In this document: positions 8,961 through 16,785 of the stretch, in pieces
How positions within the stretch are numbered: position 1 is the first letter of the stretch
How the letters are laid out: every line of letters starts with the position of its first letter
Source of the DNA: Streptomyces sp. SA15
Lineage (GTDB): Bacteria > Actinomycetota > Actinomycetes > Streptomycetales > Streptomycetaceae
Direction: 5' to 3'
Assembly: GCF_002291145.1 (NCBI RefSeq)
Contig: NZ_NTGE01000026.1
Coordinates: forward strand, 28,330 to 92,329
DNA: 64,000 bases
The notes under the pieces: model-generated
The model's input: only the letters and a program-made list of their open reading frames with translations
What the model was told of the DNA's origin: nothing
Databases searched by the model: none
Program-made: the position numbers and the translations under genes

Positions 8961-8971
8961 CGGACGTTGCC

Positions 8972-10306
8972 TCAGCCCTTGACGCTGATGTTGCGGGACT
9001 TCAGGTCGTCGACCGTCCACTTCTGCATGTGCGCCAGCAGGTCGGTGACCTTCTGCTCCTTGTTGACGACCTTGGCCCAGCCGGCCTGCATCTCGGTGAA
9101 CATCGCGGTCCAGTTCGGGCCGTAGACCCAGTCGGTGGTGACGGTGCCCAGGCTGTCGGTGACGATCTTCTTGGCCGGCTCGTAGTTCTTGCTGAGCAGC
9201 TTCTCGGAGATCGCTTCACTGACGTAGGTGTTGCTGTCCTTCAGCGCCGGCATCACGCCGTTGCCGGTCTCCGGGCTCGCCATCGTCTTGACCGCGTCGG
9301 TGTTCGTGGACATCCACAGCGCCGCCTCGGCGGCCTGCTCCTGGTGCTCACAGTCCTTGGTCACCAGGGTCACGCTGCCGGTGAGGTTGGTGCCGGCCGG
9401 GGTCTTGGCCGGCTCGCCGGTGAACGTCGGCCAGGGGGACAGGGCCCAGTCACCGAAGGACTTGGTGAAGTTCTGCACCATGCCGGCCATCTGCCAGGTG
9501 GAGATCTGCCGGGTGGCGGTGCCGCCGTTGTCGTAGTTGCGCTGCACGGCCGCGTAGTCGGCGAAGGACAGCTTGGAGTTCAGGTCGTTGTCGATGATCT
9601 CCTGGATCACCTCGGCGGCCTTCAGGGTGCCCTCGTCCTGGAAGTCCACCTTCCAGGCGTCGCCGTCGACGGAGTACCAGTGCGCCCCGGCCTGCATGGC
9701 CAGCACCTCCAGGGTGCTGGGGTCCTCACCGGCGTAGTTGGTGATCTTGATGCCGTGCTTCTTCAGCTCCTTGCCCGCGGCGATGAAGTCGTCCCAGGTG
9801 GCGGGGGCCTTGATGCCGTACTTCTTGAACAGGTCGGTGCGGTAGATCGTGAAGTTCGGCGAGGAGCTGGTGGGGACGCCGTACATCTTGCCCTGCACCT
9901 GAGCGCTCGCCCAGGAACCGGCGTTGAACTTGTCCTGCTCGCCCTCGACGTATTTCGTGATGTCGGCGAGCGCGTCCTGCGAGACCCAGCTGGTGACGTA
10001 CTCGGCGGTGTTCTGCACCAGGCAGGGCGCGTTGCCCGCCTTGACCGCGTTGGTCAGCTGCTTCTGCATGGTCAGCTGGTCGGTGACCTTGGTGTACTTG
10101 AGCTGGACGTCCTTGTGAGAGGCGTTGAACGCCTTCACGACGGCCTCCTGGCCGTTGGCCCATCCCCAGAAGGGGAGGGTGACCGGACCGGAGGACGCGT
10201 CGTCCCCGGAGTCCGAGCCGCCTCCGCAGGCGGCGAGCAGACCTGTCAGCGCGAGACCCGCGACAGCGGCACGGGCGAACCTTCTCCGGGGGCTGGTGAA
10301 GTTCAT
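8972..10306 (-). CDS. Sugar-binding lipoprotein of ABC importer
   Basis: The 444-residue protein has N-terminus MNFTSPRRRFARAAVAGLAL and a lipobox LLAAC with the lipidated cysteine at residue 27. The mature part is a family 1 solute-binding protein (SBP_bac_1), with LPFWGWANGQEAVVKAFN at the start and WMSTNTDAVKTMASPETGNG later, typical of the fold. It captures sugar outside the membrane and delivers it to the two permeases that follow. It is the first gene of the operon, and a LacI-type operator lies 140 bp upstream. Confidence 0.92.
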   Translation of the reverse strand: MNFTSPRRRFARAAVAGLALTGLLAACGGGSDSGDDASSGPVTLPFWGWANGQEAVVKAFNASHKDVQLKYTKVTDQLTMQKQLTNAVKAGNAPCLVQNTAEYVTSWVSQDALADITKYVEGEQDKFNAGSWASAQVQGKMYGVPTSSSPNFTIYRTDLFKKYGIKAPATWDDFIAAGKELKKHGIKITNYAGEDPSTLEVLAMQAGAHWYSVDGDAWKVDFQDEGTLKAAEVIQEIIDNDLNSKLSFADYAAVQRNYDNGGTATRQISTWQMAGMVQNFTKSFGDWALSPWPTFTGEPAKTPAGTNLTGSVTLVTKDCEHQEQAAEAALWMSTNTDAVKTMASPETGNGVMPALKDSNTYVSEAISEKLLSKNYEPAKKIVTDSLGTVTTDWVYGPNWTAMFTEMQAGWAKVVNKEQKVTDLLAHMQKWTVDDLKSRNISVKG

Positions 10307-10703
10307 CTGACGTGTTCCTTCGGAAAGTAGGGCGCTCTCGGAGAGAGACCAGAGAGGGGAGTATTCGGCGGCTCGGCGCCGGCCGGGAACGACGGCCGGA
10401 AATCATCGGCTCGCGGTTGCGGGGGGTACGGCCAAGCGGAAGCTGTAGTAAGCGGTTCCTGGGACGGTAGGCCGACGGTCCTGCTCATAGCAAGAGGTGC
10501 GCGGCAATTTGTTACGGCGGTTTGTCCGTGGGGTTATGTCCGGGCGCCGGTCGGCCACGCACCTGTCGGACGGAATTTGCGCAGGTCAGGGACTCTGTGG
10601 GTGGGGATCCCCGAGGCGTGGCGCGGCTAACTGCCAGGTGTTCCGTCCATGGTGAAAAACCTCGGGAAAACGTTTACGAAACGATCTCCTGCGGCTGCTC
10701 ATG
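10307..10703. promoter_or_regulatory. Promoter region of the first ABC/GH43 operon
   Basis: This 397-bp gap lies between the end of a LacI gene and the binding-protein start, both on the minus strand. Besides the operator at 10446-10460 it contains GGGAAAACGTTTACG around 10664-10678, whose core AAACGTTT is another central-CG palindrome of LacI type. I see no coding sequence and cannot assign -35/-10 boxes with confidence. Confidence 0.5.
10446..10460. promoter_or_regulatory. LacI-type operator candidate upstream of the binding-protein gene
   Basis: TAGTAAGCGGTTCCT differs by one base from the site in front of the LacI gene at 5388-5402. It sits 140 bp upstream of the first gene of the transport operon, on the side from which transcription comes. 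This supports control by the LacI protein encoded at 4262-5305. Confidence 0.6.
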
Positions 10704-11792
10704 TCATCCCCGTCGGGCGGGCGGCTGCACCGAGTTCCGTACGACGACATGGGTGCCCAGCACCAGATGGTCGCCGTCACTGCCCTTGCGGCGGCCCGAG
10801 CCGCCCTCGCGCCGGTCGGCGACCGCCCGTAGGGCGACCCGGCCCATCTCCTCGTAGGGCACGTGCACGGTGGTCAGCTGGGGCGTGAGCTGGGAGGCCA
10901 GCGGGATGTCGTCGTAGCCGACGATCGAGACGTCCTCGGGCACGCGCAGTCCGGCCGCGCGCAGCGCCTGCATCGCGCCCGCGGCGACGACGTCGGTTCC
11001 GGCGAGCACCGCGGTGAAGTCCAGCCCTTCGCGCAGGCTCTCCTCGACGGCGTCGTACCCGTGCTCGTAGTCGTACGGCCCGTGTCGCACCATGCCCGCT
11101 TCGAACGGCACGCCGTAGGCCTCGAAGGCGCGTTGGGCGCCCTTCAGCCGGCCCTGGGCGGTGGTGAGCTCGGCGTGACCCGGCAGGACCAGGACCTTGC
11201 GGTGACCGGCCGACAGTAGATGGCTGGCCATCGCATAGGCCCCGCCCTCGTTGTCGTAGTCGACCGTCGTGGCCGGTACGTCGCCCTCCAGGGGAGGCCT
11301 GCCCACCAGGACGAGATGGGAGCCGGCCGCGTCCAGGGAGCGGGCGAAGCGGGCCATGCGCAACTGGTACTCGTCGTAGTCGTAGGCGCCGCCGAGCAGG
11401 ACCACCGCGGCGACCCCCTGCTGGCGCATGAGGTTGACCAGCGCGAGCTCCCGCTCCGGGTCGTCCCCGGTGGTGCCGACCAGCGAGAGCCAGCCGCGCA
11501 GGGTGGCCGCGCCCTCGACGCCCTTGGCGACGTGGGCGAAGGCGGCACCGGTGATGTTGTTGATGAGGATCGCCACCGTGGGGGTGCCACCGCCGGCGAG
11601 GGAGCGGGCGTGGGCGTTGGTGACGTAGTCCAGGTCCCGGACGACCTTCATCACCCGGCGGCGCAGGTCCTCCGAGACGGGGTAGTTGCCCGACAGGACG
11701 CGCGACACGCTCGCGACGGAGACGCCCGCACGCTGAGCCACGTCCCGGATCGTGGCCCGTCCGGCGTCGCCGACCGCCTTGCGCTGACTCAC
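10704..11792 (-). CDS. LacI-family transcriptional regulator (polysaccharide locus, left border)
   Basis: The 362-residue protein has its HTH at about 14-40 (TIRDVAQRAGVSVASVSRVLSGNYPVS). The effector domain contains TAVLAGTDVVAAGAMQALRAAG and the signature SIVGYDDIPLASQLTPQLTTVHVPYEEMG. It is clearly paralogous to the LacI protein at 24974-26029: both have IRDVA-RAGVS, RVM-VVRDLDYV and VPYEE-GR blocks. It lies 174 bp downstream of the hydroxyacid dehydrogenase gene on the same strand. The two paralogs bracket the ABC importer, GH28-like, lyase and esterase genes, so I infer that they regulate that locus. Confidence 0.9.
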   Translation of the reverse strand: MSQRKAVGDAGRATIRDVAQRAGVSVASVSRVLSGNYPVSEDLRRRVMKVVRDLDYVTNAHARSLAGGGTPTVAILINNITGAAFAHVAKGVEGAATLRGWLSLVGTTGDDPERELALVNLMRQQGVAAVVLLGGAYDYDEYQLRMARFARSLDAAGSHLVLVGRPPLEGDVPATTVDYDNEGGAYAMASHLLSAGHRKVLVLPGHAELTTAQGRLKGAQRAFEAYGVPFEAGMVRHGPYDYEHGYDAVEESLREGLDFTAVLAGTDVVAAGAMQALRAAGLRVPEDVSIVGYDDIPLASQLTPQLTTVHVPYEEMGRVALRAVADRREGGSGRRKGSDGDHLVLGTHVVVRNSVQPPARRG

Positions 11793-11966
11793 CGTTTCGG
11801 CTCCTTCACCGTTGGGACAACCGTTGGGCCCGACTCGCCCGGCGACTGGGCCAGGGGGTGCCTGGCGGGTCCTGCCGGGATCCGTGGGGCGCCCCTTGCC
11901 CCCGCGCCGGTGGCGAAACCGTATCCCATTGTTTCTCCGGGACGCCGCTTCGCGTCGGCCCGGGCT

Positions 11967-12980
11967 TCACGCCACACGGGCGAGATCCGAGTGTCGTACC
12001 TCGTGGACCGGTGGCAGGCCTGCGACCAGGCGTTCCAGTTCCTCCACGACGATCCGGCCGAGGCGTTCCAGTTCGTTGCCGAGGGAGCCCGCGATGTGCG
12101 GGGTGAGGAAGACGTTGGGCAGGCTGTAGAGCGGGGAGTCGGCGGGCAGTGGCTCGGGCTCGGTGACGTCGAGGATCGCGTGCAGCCGGCCGGAGACCAG
12201 CTCGTCGGTGAGCGCGTCGGGGTCGACCAGGGCGCCGCGGGAGGTGTTGATCAGCACGCCGCCGTCCCGGATGAGGGCGAGCCGTTCGCCGTCGAGCATG
12301 CGGTAGGTCTCGGGGATGTCGGGGGCGTGCAGGCTGACGATGTCGCTGTGCCGGAGCAGGTCCTCCAGCGGCAGCAGTTCGGCGCCGAGGGCGGCGGCCT
12401 CGGCGGGGCTGACGTACGGATCGTGCAGCAGCACGGCGAAGTCGAACGGGCGCAGCAGCTCAAGCAGCCGTCTGCCCACCCGGGACGCGCCGATGACCCC
12501 GATCCGGCGGCCGACGTTGCCGGTGGCGGCGGTCTCGGCGGAGCTCGGGTAGGCGTGTGTGCCGCGGAAGCGCTCGCGGTGGCTGAACGTGTCCTTCCCG
12601 GCGAGCAGGATCATGGCGAGCGTGTACTCCGCGACCGGCAGGGCGTTGCCGGTCACCGCGCTGGAGACGGTGATCCCGCGTTCCCACAGCGCCTCGCTGA
12701 CCAGCGAGCGGACCGAACCGGCCGCGTGCAGGACCGTACGCAGCCGGGGGGTGGCGGCGAGGACACCGGCGTCGAGCTGGGGACAGCCCCAGCCGGTGAT
12801 CAGCACCTCGGCCTCGGCCAGGGCTTCGGCCGCCTTCGGGTCGGTGAAGTCCTGGACGACGAGCGCGGCCTCGAGGTCGGCCGCCTGGGTCAGCCGGGCC
12901 ATGAGCGGCGGGGGGAAGAGCAGGGGGAGGTGCACGGGATCCATCGCGAACACGGCCCTTGGAGGCTGCGGGCTGGGCAT
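11967..12980 (-). CDS. D-isomer specific 2-hydroxyacid dehydrogenase
   Basis: The 337-residue NAD(P)-dependent dehydrogenase has a nucleotide-binding segment IGVIGASRVGRRLLELL at about 160-176. The catalytic residues appear in family context: R248 (INTSRGALVD), E276 (DVTEPEP) and H295 (LTPHIAGS). It should reduce or oxidise a 2-keto/2-hydroxy acid. Such proteins are often found beside uronate or pectin genes in Streptomyces, but the substrate here is not evident. It is transcribed away from the ABC/lyase operon, and its 5' region contains GGAAACAGTTTCT and GAAAGCGTCTTC elements resembling LacI sites, so it probably belongs to the same regulon. Confidence 0.88.
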   Translation of the reverse strand: MPSPQPPRAVFAMDPVHLPLLFPPPLMARLTQAADLEAALVVQDFTDPKAAEALAEAEVLITGWGCPQLDAGVLAATPRLRTVLHAAGSVRSLVSEALWERGITVSSAVTGNALPVAEYTLAMILLAGKDTFSHRERFRGTHAYPSSAETAATGNVGRRIGVIGASRVGRRLLELLRPFDFAVLLHDPYVSPAEAAALGAELLPLEDLLRHSDIVSLHAPDIPETYRMLDGERLALIRDGGVLINTSRGALVDPDALTDELVSGRLHAILDVTEPEPLPADSPLYSLPNVFLTPHIAGSLGNELERLGRIVVEELERLVAGLPPVHEVRHSDLARVA

Positions 12981-13534
12981 GTCTCTCCTGACAACACACT
13001 CGGCGGAAACAGTTTCTGAAAGCGTCTTCTACCGTAGATCTGGCGACGAGGGCCGGTCAATCGGCAGGATGGACTACCGAGCGTGGCAGTCGGTTGACTG
13101 GAAACGGTCGCCGGAGCGGCGAATGGGGTGGAATCGCTTACTGAGCGTTCCCGACCGTTTCCGGGTCCCTCGGTGAATCGGTCCGGCTCTCGCTCCGGCG
13201 CGGCAACCGGTTCCCGCGCGAGCTGGCCGGAGATCGCTGTCCAGTCTTCGCCTCTTGCGCGGATCGGGCCGCGTTCCACCGGTCCCGTTCGACCGGTCGG
13301 CCCGTGACGCCGAGGTTACAGAGTCCTTTCGAAAGTTCGTCAAGACTCTTGACGCAGTTTCCGGACAGGAAGAAGCTCCTCCCCAACGCACAACAACCGG
13401 TTGCCGACGACTCGGGGGCAGCTGCGGCCGATGTGCCGTTCCCCGAACCCGTTCCTCGGCCGCGTCCGTGGCCGAAACCATGGCCGATCCTTGGTCGAAA
13501 TCCCGAACAGAACGAAGCAGGAGGTGGTGCGTTC
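12981..13534. promoter_or_regulatory. Divergent promoter region dense in palindromic operator-like sites
   Basis: This 554-bp region separates the minus-strand dehydrogenase from the plus-strand ABC/lyase operon. Sites seen are GAAACAGTTTC (13006-13016), GAAAGCGTCTTCTACC (13018-13033), GGAAACGGTC (13100-13109), ACCGTTTCCGG (13154-13164), AACCGGTTCCCG (13205-13216), CTTTCGAAAG (13326-13335), CGTCAAGACTCTTGACG (13338-13354, a perfect 8-1-8 palindrome ending in a possible -35 TTGACG) and AACCGGTT (13395-13402). The 12-mer AACCGGTTCCCG recurs exactly in front of the LacI gene at 26 kb. No gene is visible here. Confidence 0.6.
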
Positions 13535-14884
13535 ATGCGTCCACATGCTGGTGCTTCCCTGAGCCGCCGCCGATTCCTCTCCCTCTCGGCAGCCGGCGCC
13601 GCCACCGGCGCGGCGGCGTTGAGCGGCTGTGCGATGCAGGTGTCGTCCGGGGTCAGCGGATCGGGCGAGACCGTCACCGTGATGGTCAACTCCGGGGACA
13701 TCCTCCCGGAGCAGATCCAGCAGGCCAAGAAGGACCTCGGCATCAAGATCGTCCTGGTGAAGTACGACATCACCAAGCTGATCGCGATGCTCACCAGCGG
13801 CAACCCGCCCGACCTGGTGCGCGGCGTCGGCGCGGTGGACTCGCCCTTCTTCGCCGCCCGGGACGTGGCCGAGGAGCTGGACCCCTACTTCGCCCGGAGC
13901 AGCGTCCTCAAACTGGACGACCTGGACCCCGTCAACGACCTGTGGCGGTACGACGGCCGCACCCAGGGCAAGGGCCCGCGCTACGGCATGGCGAAGGACT
14001 TCTCCCAGGACTCCATGTACTGGTACAACACCTCGTCCTTCGACAAGGGTGGCGTCGACTACCCGTCGGAGACCGAGCCGGTCACGTACGAGGAGTGGAT
14101 GGACACCGCCAAGCGGCTCGTGCAGCGCAAGAGCGGCCAGACCACCGTCTTCGGCGGCAGCTACCAGGGCCTGACCCGGTCCACGCTCCTGACGACCATG
14201 ACGGCGTCCGCCGGAGGCAGCCTCTTCAACGACGACTTCTCCCGGGTCGACTTCACCACCCCCGAGGCCCGCAAGGCCCTGACCTGGTACATCGACTACT
14301 GCAAGACCAAGGTCGGGCCGAGCCTCATCCAGCCCGACCCCAACGGCTGGGACGGGCCCACCTACCAGGCCGGACGGCTGGCCATGTCGAACTCCGGCTA
14401 CTGGCTGGGCGGCATGATCGGCACCGACAAGAAGCTGGCGGAGGTGTCCCGCCTGGCACCCGCTCCGGCCTTCGCGGGCGGCGAGCGGATCAGCGCCTGC
14501 CAGGGCGGCACCGGCCTGTGGATGCCGCGCGGGGCGAAGAACAAGGACGCCGCATGGCGGGTTTTCGAGTGGTTCTTCGGCGAGGAGCCGGCCAAGGCCC
14601 GCGCCTCCGGCGGCTGGGGCATCCCCACCCTGAAGTCGATGCGTTCGCTGATGCCGGCCCAGGAGGACTACCAGAAGCGGGCGCTGAAGGTGCAGGAGAA
14701 CGAGCTGAAGCACTTCTCGGTGGTCTCCTTCACCCCATACACCAGGGCGGACGCGCTCGACGCCCTCTTCAACCAGGTCGCCCCCGCCGCGATGAACGGC
14801 CAGATCTCCGTCGACACCCTCGCCGGGCGCCTGAACTCGGCCATCAACGAGCAGCTGAAGCGCGGTAAGGAGCAAGTGGGATGA
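13535..14884 (+). CDS. Sugar-binding lipoprotein, Tat-type leader
   Basis: The start chosen is MRPHAGASLSRRRFLSLSAA, preceded by AGGAGGTG. The frame extends upstream to 13304 but that part is Pro/Arg-rich promoter DNA. The protein has 449 residues. The twin-arginine motif SRRRFLS is followed by a lipobox LSGC with lipidated Cys32. The SBP_bac_1 fold follows (VTVMVNSGDILPEQIQQAKKD; GGTGLWMPRGAKNKDAAWRVF). It is the substrate receptor of the second CUT1 importer. The last bases GGATGA overlap the permease start. The adjacent lyase and GH28-like genes suggest acidic oligosaccharides as ligand (inference). Confidence 0.92.
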   Translation: MRPHAGASLSRRRFLSLSAAGAATGAAALSGCAMQVSSGVSGSGETVTVMVNSGDILPEQIQQAKKDLGIKIVLVKYDITKLIAMLTSGNPPDLVRGVGAVDSPFFAARDVAEELDPYFARSSVLKLDDLDPVNDLWRYDGRTQGKGPRYGMAKDFSQDSMYWYNTSSFDKGGVDYPSETEPVTYEEWMDTAKRLVQRKSGQTTVFGGSYQGLTRSTLLTTMTASAGGSLFNDDFSRVDFTTPEARKALTWYIDYCKTKVGPSLIQPDPNGWDGPTYQAGRLAMSNSGYWLGGMIGTDKKLAEVSRLAPAPAFAGGERISACQGGTGLWMPRGAKNKDAAWRVFEWFFGEEPAKARASGGWGIPTLKSMRSLMPAQEDYQKRALKVQENELKHFSVVSFTPYTRADALDALFNQVAPAAMNGQISVDTLAGRLNSAINEQLKRGKEQVG

Positions 14885-15879
14885 CGGTCGACCAGATCTC
14901 CTCCGTCGCGGACCGGCCCGATGCCGCCGCGAGCGCCAGGCGCGCACCGGCCGTCGGCGGGCCGCGGACCTCCATGACCGCGCGCAGGCACCGGGCGTTC
15001 TACATGTTCACCTCGCCCTGGATCATCGGCTTCGTGCTGCTGACCATCACGCCGATGGTGTACGCGCTGTGGCTGAGCTTCACCACGTTCGACGGCATCT
15101 CGCCCAACTGGAAGTACGTCGGACTCGGCAACTACCGCGAGCTGCTGAACGATCCGGTGACCTGGGACGCGCTCGGCCGCGCGGGCCTGTTCGCGGTGAC
15201 CTCGGTGCCACTGTCGATCATCGCGGGGCTCGGCCTCGCCGTCCTGGTCAACCAGCCGATCAAGGCGCGCGGCCTGTTCCGTACCCTGCTGTATCTGCCC
15301 GCCGTGGTGCCGCCGGTGGGCGCGGGCCTCGCCTTCAAGCTCCTCTTCGACCAGAACGCCGGTGCCACCAACGGCGTCCTGACCATCTTCGGCTTCGACG
15401 CCATCGGCTGGCTCGCCGACCCCTACGCCCGCTACGTGCTGCTGATGACCGTGCTCTGGGCCGCCGGAAACGTCATGATCATCTCGCTGGCCGGGCTCCA
15501 GGACGTACCCCGCGAACTCCACGAGGCCGCACGCATTGACGGGGCGAGCGCCTGGCGCACCTTCCGCAGCATCACCGTGCCGCTGCTGTCGCCCGTCCTG
15601 CTCTTCCAGACGGTGACCGGGATGATCGCCTCGGTGCAGACCATCATGCCGCTGCTGCTGGCCCCGCTCGGCGACACGAGCGGCATCACCACGGTCCCGC
15701 AGTCCAACTACCTGTACATGATGCACGTCTTCGCGCAGTACTTCGCGCTCGGCCGCTACGGCTACGCCTCCGCACTGCTGTGGGTGCTCTTCGTCCTGAT
15801 CCTCGTCGTGACCGGACTCATCTTCAAGTTCACGTCCGGCGCGGTGTTCTACAACGTCGACCCGGAGGCGAAGAAGTGA
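14881..15879 (+). CDS. Sugar ABC transporter permease (MalF type)
   Basis: The 332-residue protein has an N-terminal cytoplasmic extension of about 40 residues, then six membrane helices beginning FYMFTSPWIIGFVLLTITPMVYAL. The EAA loop is HEAARIDGASAWRTFRSITVPL. Its ATG overlaps the TGA of the binding-protein gene (ATGA), and its own stop overlaps the GTG of the next permease, so all three are translationally coupled. Confidence 0.92.
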   Translation: MTVDQISSVADRPDAAASARRAPAVGGPRTSMTARRHRAFYMFTSPWIIGFVLLTITPMVYALWLSFTTFDGISPNWKYVGLGNYRELLNDPVTWDALGRAGLFAVTSVPLSIIAGLGLAVLVNQPIKARGLFRTLLYLPAVVPPVGAGLAFKLLFDQNAGATNGVLTIFGFDAIGWLADPYARYVLLMTVLWAAGNVMIISLAGLQDVPRELHEAARIDGASAWRTFRSITVPLLSPVLLFQTVTGMIASVQTIMPLLLAPLGDTSGITTVPQSNYLYMMHVFAQYFALGRYGYASALLWVLFVLILVVTGLIFKFTSGAVFYNVDPEAKK

Positions 15880-16748
15880 CCGCCACCACGCTGCCGCCCA
15901 AGTCATCGACGACCGACATACGGGTGCGGGTGCGCGCCAAGCGCCTTGTCCTCTACACGGTCCTCGTCTCCGTCACCGGGCTGTTCCTCGGCCCCTTCGG
16001 CTGGCTGATCCTCTCCGGCCTGAAGACCCAGGGCGAACTCGCCGCCTCGCCCGTGCACTGGCTGCCCGAGGCCTTCCAGTGGCACAACTTCGCCGACGCC
16101 TTCAACCAGATCGACTTCCTCGGCTACGCCCGCAACTCCCTGGTCATCGCCCTCATCTACGCCACGCTCGTCACCCTCAGCTCGGCCTGGGTCGGCTTCG
16201 GTTTCGCCCGGCTCGAGGCGCCCGGCAAGAAGGTGCTGTTCGGCGTCCTGCTCGGCTCGATGATGCTGCCCCAGATGGTCACCCTGCTGCCGACCTACCT
16301 GATCTTCGCCAAGGTCGGCATGGTCGACACGTACTGGCCGTGGGTGCTGTGGGGCCTGTCCGCGGCGCCGTATCTGGTCTTCCTCTTCCGGCAGTTCTTC
16401 GCGGGCATGCCGCGTGAGCTGGAGGAGGCCGCGATCGTCGACGGCTGCGGATACGGGACGATCTTCTGGCGGATCTTCCTGCCGCAGTCCTGGCCCGTGC
16501 TGTCCGCGAGCTTCATCATCGCCTTCACCTGGACCTGGGGCGACTACATCGCCCCGCAGCTGCTGCTGTCCACCGACCGCACCACGCTCGCCGTCGCCGT
16601 GATGACCACCTACGTCAGCGAGGCCGGCACGCCCGTCCCCGAGCTCCAGGCCGCGGCCTCCGTGATGTACGTCGTCCCGATCCTGCTGATCTTCCTCATC
16701 GCCCAGCGCGGCTTCGTCGCCGGGATGTCCACGTCCGGACTGAAGTAG
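15876..16748 (+). CDS. Sugar ABC transporter permease (MalG type)
   Basis: The start is GTG at 15876, overlapping the upstream TGA (GTGA), and reads VTATTLPPKSSTTD. The protein has 290 residues and six membrane helices. The EAA motif is EEAAIVDGCGYGTIFWRIFLPQS, and the C-terminus is RGFVAGMSTSGLK, typical of MalG subunits. It completes the second importer. No ATPase gene follows. Confidence 0.92.
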   Translation: MTATTLPPKSSTTDIRVRVRAKRLVLYTVLVSVTGLFLGPFGWLILSGLKTQGELAASPVHWLPEAFQWHNFADAFNQIDFLGYARNSLVIALIYATLVTLSSAWVGFGFARLEAPGKKVLFGVLLGSMMLPQMVTLLPTYLIFAKVGMVDTYWPWVLWGLSAAPYLVFLFRQFFAGMPRELEEAAIVDGCGYGTIFWRIFLPQSWPVLSASFIIAFTWTWGDYIAPQLLLSTDRTTLAVAVMTTYVSEAGTPVPELQAAASVMYVVPILLIFLIAQRGFVAGMSTSGLK

Positions 16749-16785
16749 CCCATCCCTTTTTCTCAAGACCGTAAGGAACTTGGCC

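Noticed and set aside
7171..16748. Search for an ABC ATPase gene linked to the importers
   Set aside because: No Walker A/ABC signature protein is encoded beside any of the three transporters. A shared MsiK-type ATPase elsewhere is the usual solution, so the absence is not treated as a defect.
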